Positions 23,995-30,719 of a stretch of 37,122 nucleotides of DNA are shown here, one piece after another (the stretch's first letter is position 1; the number at the start of each line of letters is the position of its first letter). Position numbers and translations under genes: made by a program. Source of the DNA: a virus; the IMG/VR virus record IMGVR_UViG_3300026077_000012, positions 1-37,122 of that record; one strand, given 5' to 3'. The notes beneath the pieces were generated by a model. The model did not search any database. It was not told where the DNA came from and saw only the letters and a list, made by a program, of their open reading frames with translations.

Positions 23995-25074
23995 ATGCCA
24001 GCAAAGAACCCACTGACAACTAAGACATTAGTCAACTACCTTACCAAGAAGAATGGTACAGAAGTAAATGCAGATCATGTACGTGAAGCAGCAGCACATT
24101 TTGGATTGAAGTATGCATCTACAACCAAAAGGTTGCGTAAGTTTTATGTTAAGCGTGGTACATGGTCACTTGAAGAAGTAAAAGAAAATCTTGAGCGTCA
24201 GATCAGTGCTCCTGCTGTGATTCCACAGGAAGTACAGAACCTAGTACCAGCAAAGGATCCAAACTTTGTTCCTTTCGGTAACTTCTCTGATGTAAAGAAG
24301 ATCATTAACAGTAAGCTCTTCTATCCTACATTCATTACTGGACTCTCTGGTAATGGTAAGACTCTAGGTGTAGAACAAGCATGTGCTCAACTAAATAGAG
24401 AACTCATTCGTGTTAACATTACCATTGAAACAGACGAAGATGATCTCATTGGTGGATTCAGACTTGTTAATGGACAAACTGCATGGCACAATGGTCCTGT
24501 GGTAGAAGCACTAGAGAGAGGTGCAGTTCTACTTCTTGATGAAGTTGACCTCGCATCAAATAAGATTTTATGCTTGCAATCTATCCTAGAAGGTAAGGGT
24601 GTATTCCTTAAAAAGATTGGTAGGTATGTAAAGAGAGCACCAGGTTTTAATGTTATTGCAACAGCAAATACCAAAGGTAAAGGATCTGAGGATGGTAGAT
24701 TCATTGGTACTAATGTATTGAATGAAGCATTCCTTGAGAGATTTGCTTTGACATTCGAACAGGAGTATCCATCTGTTAAGACAGAACAAAAGATTCTTGA
24801 GAAGGTTTCAGGTAATCTAGGTGCTCTTGATGAAGAGTTCTGTGTACACCTTGCTAACTGGGCAGACATCATCCGTAGGACATTTAAGGATGGTGGTATC
24901 GATGAGGTTATTTCAACTCGTAGATTGGTACACGTGATTCGTGCATTCGCAATCTGGCAGGATCGTATGAAAGCAATCAAACTTTGCATCAATCGTTTCG
25001 ATGATGAGACTAAGCAGTCATTCTTAGATCTTTATGATAAGATTGACGGTGATGTAGAGCAGGAGGAGTCATGA
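23995..25074 (+). CDS. cobS: MoxR-type AAA+ ATPase, cyanophage 'CobS'
   Basis: 359 residues. An N-terminal helical domain of about 90 residues is followed by an AAA+ module. It has Walker A GLSGNGKT (116-123), Walker B VLLLDEVD (178-185) and sensor 1 ATANT (222-226), with TNVLNEAFLERFALTF as the arginine-containing segment. The sequence pattern is that of the protein annotated cobS in nearly all T4-like cyanophages. CobS is the ATPase of aerobic cobaltochelatase, but MoxR relatives more often remodel protein complexes with a VWA partner, and such a partner lies just upstream. The cobalamin role is therefore inherited annotation, not shown by the sequence. Confidence 0.9.
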   Translation: MPAKNPLTTKTLVNYLTKKNGTEVNADHVREAAAHFGLKYASTTKRLRKFYVKRGTWSLEEVKENLERQISAPAVIPQEVQNLVPAKDPNFVPFGNFSDVKKIINSKLFYPTFITGLSGNGKTLGVEQACAQLNRELIRVNITIETDEDDLIGGFRLVNGQTAWHNGPVVEALERGAVLLLDEVDLASNKILCLQSILEGKGVFLKKIGRYVKRAPGFNVIATANTKGKGSEDGRFIGTNVLNEAFLERFALTFEQEYPSVKTEQKILEKVSGNLGALDEEFCVHLANWADIIRRTFKDGGIDEVISTRRLVHVIRAFAIWQDRMKAIKLCINRFDDETKQSFLDLYDKIDGDVEQEES

Positions 25075-25238
25075 TCAAACAAACAGATTGTAGATTCATA
25101 GGCAGTGTCATCTCCCTTAAGGGAGGTGCGTCTGCTAGGGTACTCAATGTCCATGACGATAAGATTTCAATATTAAATCTTGACGGTTCGGAGAAAGAGT
25201 GCTATTATAAAGACATTAATTATGTATGGACACCTTGA
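25071..25238 (+). CDS. 55-residue beta-rich unknown protein
   Basis: An ORF from ATG 25071 to TGA at 25236-25238. A strong AGGAGGAG ribosome-binding site precedes the ATG, which overlaps the ATPase stop as ATGA. The sequence (CRFIGSVISLKGGASARVLN, then KISILNLDGSEKECYY) suggests a small five-stranded barrel. It is translationally coupled to the MoxR-type ATPase, so it may be an accessory factor, but no family is recognised. Confidence 0.6.
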   Translation: MIKQTDCRFIGSVISLKGGASARVLNVHDDKISILNLDGSEKECYYKDINYVWTP

Positions 25239-25546
25239 TGAAATACAATGAAGCAGAACTGCTGAAGGAGATCGGTGACTATATCAGTCAAACTTACAGA
25301 GGTCATTATTCTGTCGGTAACGTTCAGACTCTTGACCTTATTGATTCTGTAGGTGATGCTGAAGCATTCTGTAGGAGTAACGTCCTCAAGTATGCGTCAC
25401 GATATGATCGTAAAGGATCAGCACGTAAGGACATTATTAAGATCATCCATTATGGTCTTCTCCTACTACACTTTAATGACAAGGCTGCTAAAGCAGCATC
25501 CATGCAAACTGGATCCACATCATTCACAGTTGATTACGACAAATGA
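25238..25546 (+). CDS. DUF3310-like small protein
   Basis: 102 residues from ATG 25238, which shares one base with the previous TGA; an upstream in-frame ATG at 25226 would add four residues. It is mainly helical, with the end motif LKYASRYDRKGSARKDIIKI followed by IHYGLLLLHF. This resembles the DUF3310 family found in many phages next to nucleotide and replication genes (pattern 'YxxRxxxKGxxxxDlxKaxhYlxll'). The function is not known. It leads directly into gp45 (ATGA overlap). Confidence 0.65.
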   Translation: MKYNEAELLKEIGDYISQTYRGHYSVGNVQTLDLIDSVGDAEAFCRSNVLKYASRYDRKGSARKDIIKIIHYGLLLLHFNDKAAKAASMQTGSTSFTVDYDK

Positions 25547-26211
25547 GTCAAGTAACTCTATCGACACAAACATTAAACGTACTTAAAAATTACAGTACGA
25601 TTAATTCTTCTATCGTTTTTAGGAAAGGTAATGTTATCAGAACCATCAGCAATGCCGAAAACATCCTTGCTAAGTACACCAGCGAAGAAAGCTTTCCAAC
25701 TGACTTCGCTATATATGATCTTGGCCAGTTTCTTTCAGGTATTTCTTTGTTTGACAATCCTCAACTGGACTTCACCTCTGGGGATTTTGTCACTATTCGT
25801 AGCGGTGGTCGCTCTGCTAAGTATTATTTTAGTGACCCTGAGATTACGCTCAAGTCTGCACCTGAGAAAAATGTAAAGTTTCCTGGTGGAGATATCTCCT
25901 TTGACATTAGTGCTGAGGATTTGTTTGCTTTACAGAAAGCATCATCTGTATATGATCTACCTGATCTTACATTTGATACTACAGACGGAAGCATCAGATT
26001 GATTCTTAGAGATAAGGAGAATGATACCAGCAATACATTCGAGCAGAATGCATCTGGAGATTTTCAGGGTGAGTTCTCACTTGATGTAAAGATTGAGAAC
26101 ATTCGATTAGTACCAGGTAATTATTCTGTGAAGGTATCTTCTCAGTTGATTTCTGAGTGGACTAATCGTGATACAGATCTCACATACTACATTGCACTAG
26201 AACCAGCATGA
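25543..26211 (+). CDS. 45: Sliding clamp gp45
   Basis: 222 residues (T4 gp45 is 228). The N-terminus (LNVLKNYSTINSSIVFRKGN), FAIYDLGQFLSGISLFDNP and the C-terminal half fit the T4-type trimeric clamp fold of repeated PCNA-like domains. It tethers gp43 to DNA and also contacts gp55-bound polymerase to activate late transcription. Its placement before gp44 and gp62 agrees with T4 order. ATGA overlaps on both sides. Confidence 0.93.
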   Translation: MSQVTLSTQTLNVLKNYSTINSSIVFRKGNVIRTISNAENILAKYTSEESFPTDFAIYDLGQFLSGISLFDNPQLDFTSGDFVTIRSGGRSAKYYFSDPEITLKSAPEKNVKFPGGDISFDISAEDLFALQKASSVYDLPDLTFDTTDGSIRLILRDKENDTSNTFEQNASGDFQGEFSLDVKIENIRLVPGNYSVKVSSQLISEWTNRDTDLTYYIALEPA

Positions 26212-26783
26212 GTTTAAAATATCCTCATCTTAAAGATTACATTTTTAAAATGAATCTTCTACCAGAGGATGTATGTGATTCTGTAATCAAGAGATTAGAT
26301 AAGAGAGATAGGTGGGAAGATCATGGTTGGTACGATGCAAAGGAAAAATCTTCTTATAGTAAAGGAGATTTTCAAACAGTAAAGAATGAAAAGTGTCGCC
26401 AGAAAGTCTTCCCATATATCAGAGATCTTTGTCTAGAATATAACAAAAAGTATTTTGTTAAAGAGAATACCAATTCTGATATTTTCTGGTCAACTACAGG
26501 TGACATGAAGTTCAACAAGTATTCTGTTGGTGAATCTATTGAACCACACCATGATCATATCCATGATATGTTTGATGGTAAGGTTCGTGGTATACCCACC
26601 ACTAGTTTGATTGGTGTACTTAACGATGATTATGAAGGTGGAGAACTTCTATTTTGGAATGAGCATCGGGTAGATTTGAAGAAGGGTGATGTTGTAGCGT
26701 TCCCTTCAGTGTTTTTATTTCCACACGAAGTCACGACAGTGACTAGTGGCATACGTTATTCTTGGGTTACTTGGTGCGTTTAA
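26208..26783 (+). CDS. 2-oxoglutarate/Fe(II)-dependent oxygenase (prolyl-4-hydroxylase-like)
   Basis: 191 residues. The iron-binding HxD lies in EPHHDHIHD (H114, D116) and the distal His in LFPHEVTTVTSG (H173). The 2OG-binding Arg lies in GIRYSWVTW (R183), and GGELLFWN gives the central strand. This is the double-stranded beta-helix family that hydroxylates protein side chains or nucleic-acid bases; the substrate cannot be read from sequence. It sits between clamp and clamp loader with overlaps on both sides, so it is made with the replisome. Such enzymes are frequent in cyanophages. Confidence 0.88.
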   Translation: MSLKYPHLKDYIFKMNLLPEDVCDSVIKRLDKRDRWEDHGWYDAKEKSSYSKGDFQTVKNEKCRQKVFPYIRDLCLEYNKKYFVKENTNSDIFWSTTGDMKFNKYSVGESIEPHHDHIHDMFDGKVRGIPTTSLIGVLNDDYEGGELLFWNEHRVDLKKGDVVAFPSVFLFPHEVTTVTSGIRYSWVTWCV

Positions 26784-27727
26784 TGAACAAAGATTTTTTA
26801 TGGGTCGAGAAGTATCGACCAAAAGTGATTGATGACTGTATACTCCCTCAGACTATCAAGGATGTATTCAAGGGATTCGTCTCTCAAGGCGAACTACCTA
26901 ATCTCCTACTTACTGGATCTGCTGGTGTTGGTAAAACTACCATCGCTAAAGCACTCTGTGATCAGATAGGTGCATCCTATATTATGATCAATGGATCTGA
27001 TGAAGGTAGGTTCCTTGACACTGTGAGAAACAGGATCAGAACATTTGCTTCAACGGTCTCACTGACCTCTGGAGCGTCCCACAAGGTCGTTATTATAGAT
27101 GAAGCAGACAACACAACCAACGATGTTCAACTCTCGCTTAGAGCTGCTGTGGAGGAGTTCCATAATAATTGTAGGTTCATATTTACTTGCAACTTTATTA
27201 ACAAGATCATTGAACCCTTACACTCTAGGTGTACAGTTGTTGATTTTCGTGTAAAGAATGGACAGTCTGTAGTATTACAGGGTCAATTCTTTGAAAGACT
27301 TAGAACTATTTTGAAGAAAGAAGATGTTACATTTGAAGATAAAGTTCTGGCTAAACTTATTAGGAGGTATTATCCTGATTGGCGTAGGCTTATCAATGAG
27401 TGTCAACGCTATGCTGCTAATGGATCCATTGACTCTGCTATACTCGTTGATGTCGCTGATGTTAATTTTGACGATCTTCTTGTATCGCTGAAGCAGAAAG
27501 ATTTTAAGACTGTTAAAACATGGGTGGTTCAACACATGGACAATGACCCTAGCATGATTATGCGTAAGATTTATGACAGTTTGTATGATGTCCTAAAACC
27601 CAATTCAATTCCTGAAGCGGTGTTAGTTATCGCAAAGTATATGCGAGATATCTCAAACGTACCTGATCAAGAGATCAATATGCTTGCTTGTCTGACTGAA
27701 ATAATGATGACTTGCGAATTCCGATAA
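26783..27727 (+). CDS. 44: Clamp loader large subunit gp44
   Basis: 314 residues from ATG 26783 (TAATG overlap); an in-frame ATG at 26762 is less likely because the conserved start is DFLWVEKYRP. T4 gp44 is 319. Walker A GSAGVGKT lies at 45-52, the DEAD box at 106-109, sensor 1 TCN at 135-137 and the SRC arginine-finger motif at 148-150. With gp62 it forms the 4:1 ATPase that loads gp45 at primer ends. Confidence 0.95.
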   Translation: MNKDFLWVEKYRPKVIDDCILPQTIKDVFKGFVSQGELPNLLLTGSAGVGKTTIAKALCDQIGASYIMINGSDEGRFLDTVRNRIRTFASTVSLTSGASHKVVIIDEADNTTNDVQLSLRAAVEEFHNNCRFIFTCNFINKIIEPLHSRCTVVDFRVKNGQSVVLQGQFFERLRTILKKEDVTFEDKVLAKLIRRYYPDWRRLINECQRYAANGSIDSAILVDVADVNFDDLLVSLKQKDFKTVKTWVVQHMDNDPSMIMRKIYDSLYDVLKPNSIPEAVLVIAKYMRDISNVPDQEINMLACLTEIMMTCEFR

Positions 27728-27749
27728 AGTGTGCTAAATTAATATAGCA
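27712..27749 (+). promoter_or_regulatory. Weak promoter with palindrome before dam
   Basis: TTGCGA (27712-27717), 17-base spacer, TAAATT (27735-27740) is a poor but correctly spaced sigma70 match overlapping the gp44 end. TGCTA (27732-27736) and TAGCA (27745-27749) form an inverted repeat across the -10, which could be an operator. Confidence 0.3.
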
Positions 27750-27793
27750 AGTGGAGTTTCCCATGACTGAATTAAAGAGACCAAACCCTTACA

Positions 27794-28642
27794 ATGCCAA
27801 CAACACAAAAATCACTGAAGACACCACTACGCTATCCAGGAGGGAAGAGTCGAGCAGTAGTAAAGCTACTCCAATACCTCCCAGACCTTTCCCAGGTAAA
27901 AGAGTATAGAGAACCGTTCATAGGTGGTGGTTCAGTAGCATTAGAACTTACGAAGAGGTATCCTCATTTACAGATCTGGGTTAATGATCTGTATGAACCT
28001 CTGTATAATTTCTGGTGCGAACTGCAACATGATGGTGAAAAATTACAACAAGAATTGCTGAGTCTGAAGGCTACTTATTGTAACCAAGACTCAGCAAGAT
28101 GTTTGTTTCAATCTATGAAGGAGGTTATTAATGATAAAGAAAAATCGAATTTCGAAAGAGCAGTTGCTTTTTATACTGTTAATAAGTGCAGTTTCAGTGG
28201 TCTCACTGAGTGCTCCTCATTTTCAGGGCAAGCATCGGATTCCAACTTCTCCATTCGAGGGATTGAAAGACTCGTGGGATACCAAGAGCTCATCCAAAAC
28301 TGGATCATTACCAACCACTCCTACGAAAGACTTCTAACAGCAGACTGGGATAGGAAGGGTCATTTTGTATACATGGATCCACCATATGATATCAAAGACA
28401 ATCTCTATGGTAAGAAGGGTGGTATGCATAAAGGATTTGACCATGATAAGTTCGCAAAGGACTGTGATGAATACACCTCACCTATGCTGATCTCTTACAA
28501 TTCTGATCAAATTGTTAAGGACAGGTTCAAGGAGTGGACAGTTGCGGAATTTGCACATACATACACCATGAGGTCTGTGGGGTGCTATAATAAAGATCAA
28601 GCGTCCCGTAAGGAGTTAGTCCTTTTAAATTATGAAATGTGA
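27794..28642 (+). CDS. dam: DNA adenine methyltransferase, Dam family
   Basis: 282 residues, N6-adenine methyltransferase of the D12/Dam class. LRYPGGKSR (12-20) and FIGGGSVALEL (42-52) form the AdoMet-binding region, and MDPPYD (D195 to Y198) is the catalytic DPPY motif. EcoDam-type enzymes methylate GATC, and GATC is plentiful in this window, which fits self-methylation. The exact target is inferred. The start ATG 27794 lacks an obvious ribosome-binding site; an overlapping 48-codon frame begins at ATG 27763 with a GGAG in front. It is part of an accessory block between gp44 and gp62. Confidence 0.9.
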   Translation: MPTTQKSLKTPLRYPGGKSRAVVKLLQYLPDLSQVKEYREPFIGGGSVALELTKRYPHLQIWVNDLYEPLYNFWCELQHDGEKLQQELLSLKATYCNQDSARCLFQSMKEVINDKEKSNFERAVAFYTVNKCSFSGLTECSSFSGQASDSNFSIRGIERLVGYQELIQNWIITNHSYERLLTADWDRKGHFVYMDPPYDIKDNLYGKKGGMHKGFDHDKFAKDCDEYTSPMLISYNSDQIVKDRFKEWTVAEFAHTYTMRSVGCYNKDQASRKELVLLNYEM

Positions 28643-28775
28643 AGTAAAACTATACGTTGCTGGAACAGTCTTTACAGAGACAGTACAGGCACGTGACTAT
28701 CAAGAAGCAAGACAAGTCGCACTTGCTCGTAATCCTAACGCTAAAGTTATGGGTGTGAATGCATCATTCAAATGA
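28632..28775 (+). CDS. 47-residue conserved-unknown protein
   Basis: An ORF from ATG 28632 to TGA at 28773-28775, overlapping the dam end by 11 bases. The sequence MKCEVKLYVAGTVFTETVQA, then RDYQEARQVALARNPNAKVM, reads as strand-strand-helix-strand. It is a pattern I recognise as recurrent in cyanophages. Compact, neutral and without known function. The stop overlaps the next start as ATGA. Confidence 0.65.
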   Translation: MKCEVKLYVAGTVFTETVQARDYQEARQVALARNPNAKVMGVNASFK

Positions 28776-28870
28776 GTAACTTAAAGGAAAAAATTAAAGT
28801 AGCAGAAGATCGTATCAAAGAACTTCTCTTACTAATCAAACACTGGAAAAAACAGGAGGATTCCAAATGA
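28772..28870 (+). CDS. 32-residue helical micro-protein
   Basis: An ORF from ATG 28772 to TGA at 28868-28870. The whole product is one amphipathic charged helix (LKEKIKVAEDRIKELLLLIK), probably a short coiled coil. ATGA overlaps on both sides place it firmly within the co-translated string. AGGAGG near its end is the ribosome-binding site of the next gene. Very small, but the overlap pattern and recurrence of such micro-proteins in cyanophages support it. Confidence 0.5.
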   Translation: MSNLKEKIKVAEDRIKELLLLIKHWKKQEDSK

Positions 28871-29118
28871 TATTTCTATCAAACCCACCAGTATATTTCT
28901 TACCAGGAACATGGGTAAAGAATGCTGATGGTACTATCATCCCACACGGTCATCTAGCAGCTGGTCCTGCCTTTGCAGTTTTCATGGGTTTGTTTGTGGT
29001 GGTACTTATGGCCTATGGTATCTACATGACGTTTGGATCTGGTGGTAAGGATCTCAGAGATGAGATTGCAGAACATTCTAAGATGCACGAACTGGGTATA
29101 GCACACAAGCACGACTGA
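28867..29118 (+). CDS. psbN: PsbN-like membrane protein
   Basis: 83 residues with one membrane segment (about 33-57, AFAVFMGLFVVVLMAYGIYM) followed by TFGSGGKDLRDEIAEHSK. Cellular PsbN (about 43 residues) has the same order: a hydrophobic helix, then GYALYTAFGxPSxxLRDPFEEH. The match in YxxFG-x4-LRD-x4-EH is strong by eye. PsbN takes part in photosystem II assembly and repair, and psbN-like genes are reported in some cyanophages. Here it carries a 30-residue N-terminal extension (VYFLPGTWVKNADGTIIPHG) and a His-rich tail. An AGGAGG site precedes the start. Confidence 0.72.
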   Translation: MIFLSNPPVYFLPGTWVKNADGTIIPHGHLAAGPAFAVFMGLFVVVLMAYGIYMTFGSGGKDLRDEIAEHSKMHELGIAHKHD

Positions 29119-29119
29119 C

Positions 29120-29515
29120 ATGTATCAACTTAAAGATTATTTGTACTCCATCAATCAATCGAAGAAGAACCTGATGGATGGTGATGTTGATGCTGAGAAA
29201 AAATACACCCCTTACATCGTGAACAGATGTCTTTCATCGTTCACTGATGCTATTCTTTATGCCAATGAAATCAATAAGTCTTCCCATCTTCCTAAGAAGA
29301 TGCAGTATGACTTTTACATAAATAGTTTGAAGCCTAGAAAGCGTTTTTCGCCATGGGCACGTAAAGATTCTATTGATTATCTTGATGTAGTTAAAGAGTA
29401 TTATGGTTATAATGATGATAAGGCTCTACAAGCACTCAGAATTCTCACAAAGGATCAACTTGAACATATCAAATATTCATTGAGAAAGGGTGGCAAAAAT
29501 GAGCGTCGAAACTGA
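29120..29515 (+). CDS. 62: Clamp loader small subunit gp62
   Basis: 131 residues (T4 gp62 is 187). The all-helical sequence with IVNRCLSSFTDAILYANEIN, MQYDFYINSLKPRKRFSPWA and ILTKDQLEHIKYSLRKGG fits cyanophage gp62, and RFSPWAR corresponds to the T4 'RYGKWAK' stretch. It is the non-ATPase subunit of the gp44/62 loader. Unlike T4, it is separated from gp44 by about 1.4 kb of accessory genes. Its stop overlaps the regA start by 17 bases. Confidence 0.85.
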   Translation: MYQLKDYLYSINQSKKNLMDGDVDAEKKYTPYIVNRCLSSFTDAILYANEINKSSHLPKKMQYDFYINSLKPRKRFSPWARKDSIDYLDVVKEYYGYNDDKALQALRILTKDQLEHIKYSLRKGGKNERRN

Positions 29516-29924
29516 GATCCAGTGGAAACAATCAGACATGATTGAAGTATTACTGAGTGAACCTGATGATTTTTTAAAGGTCAGAGAGACTCTAACTAGG
29601 ATTGGTGTAGCATCTCGTAAAGAAAAAAAGATTTATCAGTCCTGTCATATTCTACATAAGCAGGGCAAGTATTTTATAGTTCACTTCAAAGAACTGTTCG
29701 CACTTGATGGTAAGAAAACAAATTTAAGTACTAACGATGTACAACGTCGTAACAGAATTATCCAGTTGTTATCTGACTGGGGTTTGATTAAGATATCTGA
29801 TGCTGATAAGGTCGTTGACCTAGCACCTCTCAATCAAATTAAGGTTCTAGCATTCAAAGAAAAGGATGACTGGACATTAGAAAGTAAGTATAATATTGGT
29901 AGGAAGAAGACAGACCCTTCATAA
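29499..29924 (+). CDS. regA: Translational repressor RegA
   Basis: 141 residues from ATG 29499; a GTG at 29490 would add three. T4 RegA is 122. The alignment by eye is close: SEPDDFLKVRETLTRIGVAS, YQSCHILHKQGKYFIVHFKE, LLSDWGLIKI and the end WTLESKYNIG mirror T4 'FLKVKETLTRMGIA', 'YQSCHILQKKG', 'LLEDWGLIEI' and 'WKLVPKYTIG'. RegA binds start regions of early mRNAs and blocks ribosome entry. Clustering with gp62 and before gp43 is as in T4. Confidence 0.94.
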   Translation: MSVETEIQWKQSDMIEVLLSEPDDFLKVRETLTRIGVASRKEKKIYQSCHILHKQGKYFIVHFKELFALDGKKTNLSTNDVQRRNRIIQLLSDWGLIKISDADKVVDLAPLNQIKVLAFKEKDDWTLESKYNIGRKKTDPS

Positions 29925-30655
29925 TGCAAATCATTGATAATGATCTTAATCATCTTGTAATTCATAAACAAACTGATAAGATACACCGTTGGAAAACTTG
30001 GGAACCTAAATCACCATTTGCACCTTACGTAGATGCACATGTTTTTTGTGATGAGTATGATTCTTTACTCGCAAAAGAAATAAGAGTCATAGCAAACCAG
30101 TCTTACTTGGGTCAGATAGAGGAGTCAAAGTTTCTATCTGCTGCTAACTGGAAATCTTTATGGACTAAGTACAATCTTTTTACTTGGTCTCATTCAGTCT
30201 TTAAAATATTAAGAGATCGTATCTACGATAGTTACGATGAGTATTGTAAAGGTGTTGATATAAAACCTTTAGATAGAAAAGATATATGGATTAGAGGATG
30301 GTTTGCTAGAGTAGAACCAGGACAAAATATTGGAATGCATTCCCATGCCTTACATGAGAATGCTTTTGTTAGTGGAAACATGGCATTACATAACCTTAAT
30401 CCATGGACTACTACAGACTATTGGATACCATTGTTCAGTTTATATCATGGGTATTTCCAAGTTAAGAATGAACCAGGTGTTGTCACTTTATTTCCTTCAT
30501 GGTTACAGCATAGAGTTGATACTAATCAAAGTTCTAAGGTTCGGTATACCCTAGCTTTCGATCTTTTTAATGAATACAACTTCAAATATATCAGGAAAAC
30601 CGAAACTTCTGATACGGATCTTGCGAAAATAATCCTGTTGTCAACTAAGTTGTAG
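29924..30655 (+). CDS. Second putative 2OG-Fe(II) oxygenase
   Basis: 243 residues. The C-terminal half has the beta-helix oxygenase pattern: VEPGQNIGMHSHALHENAFV (H139, H141), SGNMALHN, EPGVVTLFPSWLQHRV (H196) and a following Arg in KVRYTLAFDLF (R207). The HxH rather than HxD arrangement, and the LFPSWLxHxV and RYTLAFD signatures, match the TIGR02466-type putative oxygenases common in cyanophages. The N-terminal 120 residues are Trp-rich and helical. It overlaps the RegA stop by one base. The substrate is unknown. Confidence 0.75.
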   Translation: MQIIDNDLNHLVIHKQTDKIHRWKTWEPKSPFAPYVDAHVFCDEYDSLLAKEIRVIANQSYLGQIEESKFLSAANWKSLWTKYNLFTWSHSVFKILRDRIYDSYDEYCKGVDIKPLDRKDIWIRGWFARVEPGQNIGMHSHALHENAFVSGNMALHNLNPWTTTDYWIPLFSLYHGYFQVKNEPGVVTLFPSWLQHRVDTNQSSKVRYTLAFDLFNEYNFKYIRKTETSDTDLAKIILLSTKL

Positions 30656-30660
30656 TGTGA

Positions 30661-30667
30661 TTAAATA
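30661..30667 (+). promoter_or_regulatory. Possible late-type box TTAAATA before hsp20
   Basis: TTAAATA, within TGATTAAATA, lies 53 bases before the hsp20 start. It differs by one base from the CTAAATA box used before virion genes. The same ten bases occur before the gene at 31202. No -35 is visible. Confidence 0.35.
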
Positions 30668-30670
30668 GTA

Positions 30671-30689
30671 GTGTCGCCGTAAGGGACAC
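30671..30689 (+). promoter_or_regulatory. Leader hairpin with GTAA loop before hsp20
   Basis: GTGTC (30671-30675) pairs with GACAC (30685-30689) and CC with GG, with one bulged G, closing a GTAA tetraloop of the stable GNRA type. It lies about 30 bases before the start codon, upstream of a near-perfect AAGGAG ribosome-binding site (30707-30712). It may stabilise or regulate the hsp20 message. Confidence 0.5.
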
Positions 30690-30719
30690 AAACACACTCG
30701 CTTAATAAGGAGAACTATC

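Noticed and set aside
24387-24992. Minus-strand ORF of 201 codons opposite the MoxR-type ATPase
   Set aside because: It is Ser/Thr/Arg-rich without recognisable motifs, lies fully antisense to a gene with clear Walker motifs, and has no promoter or neighbouring minus-strand genes. It is a shadow of codon bias.
27728-27793. A tRNA or other structured RNA in the gap before dam
   Set aside because: Only a 5-bp inverted repeat is present. No cloverleaf can be formed and the gap is too short.
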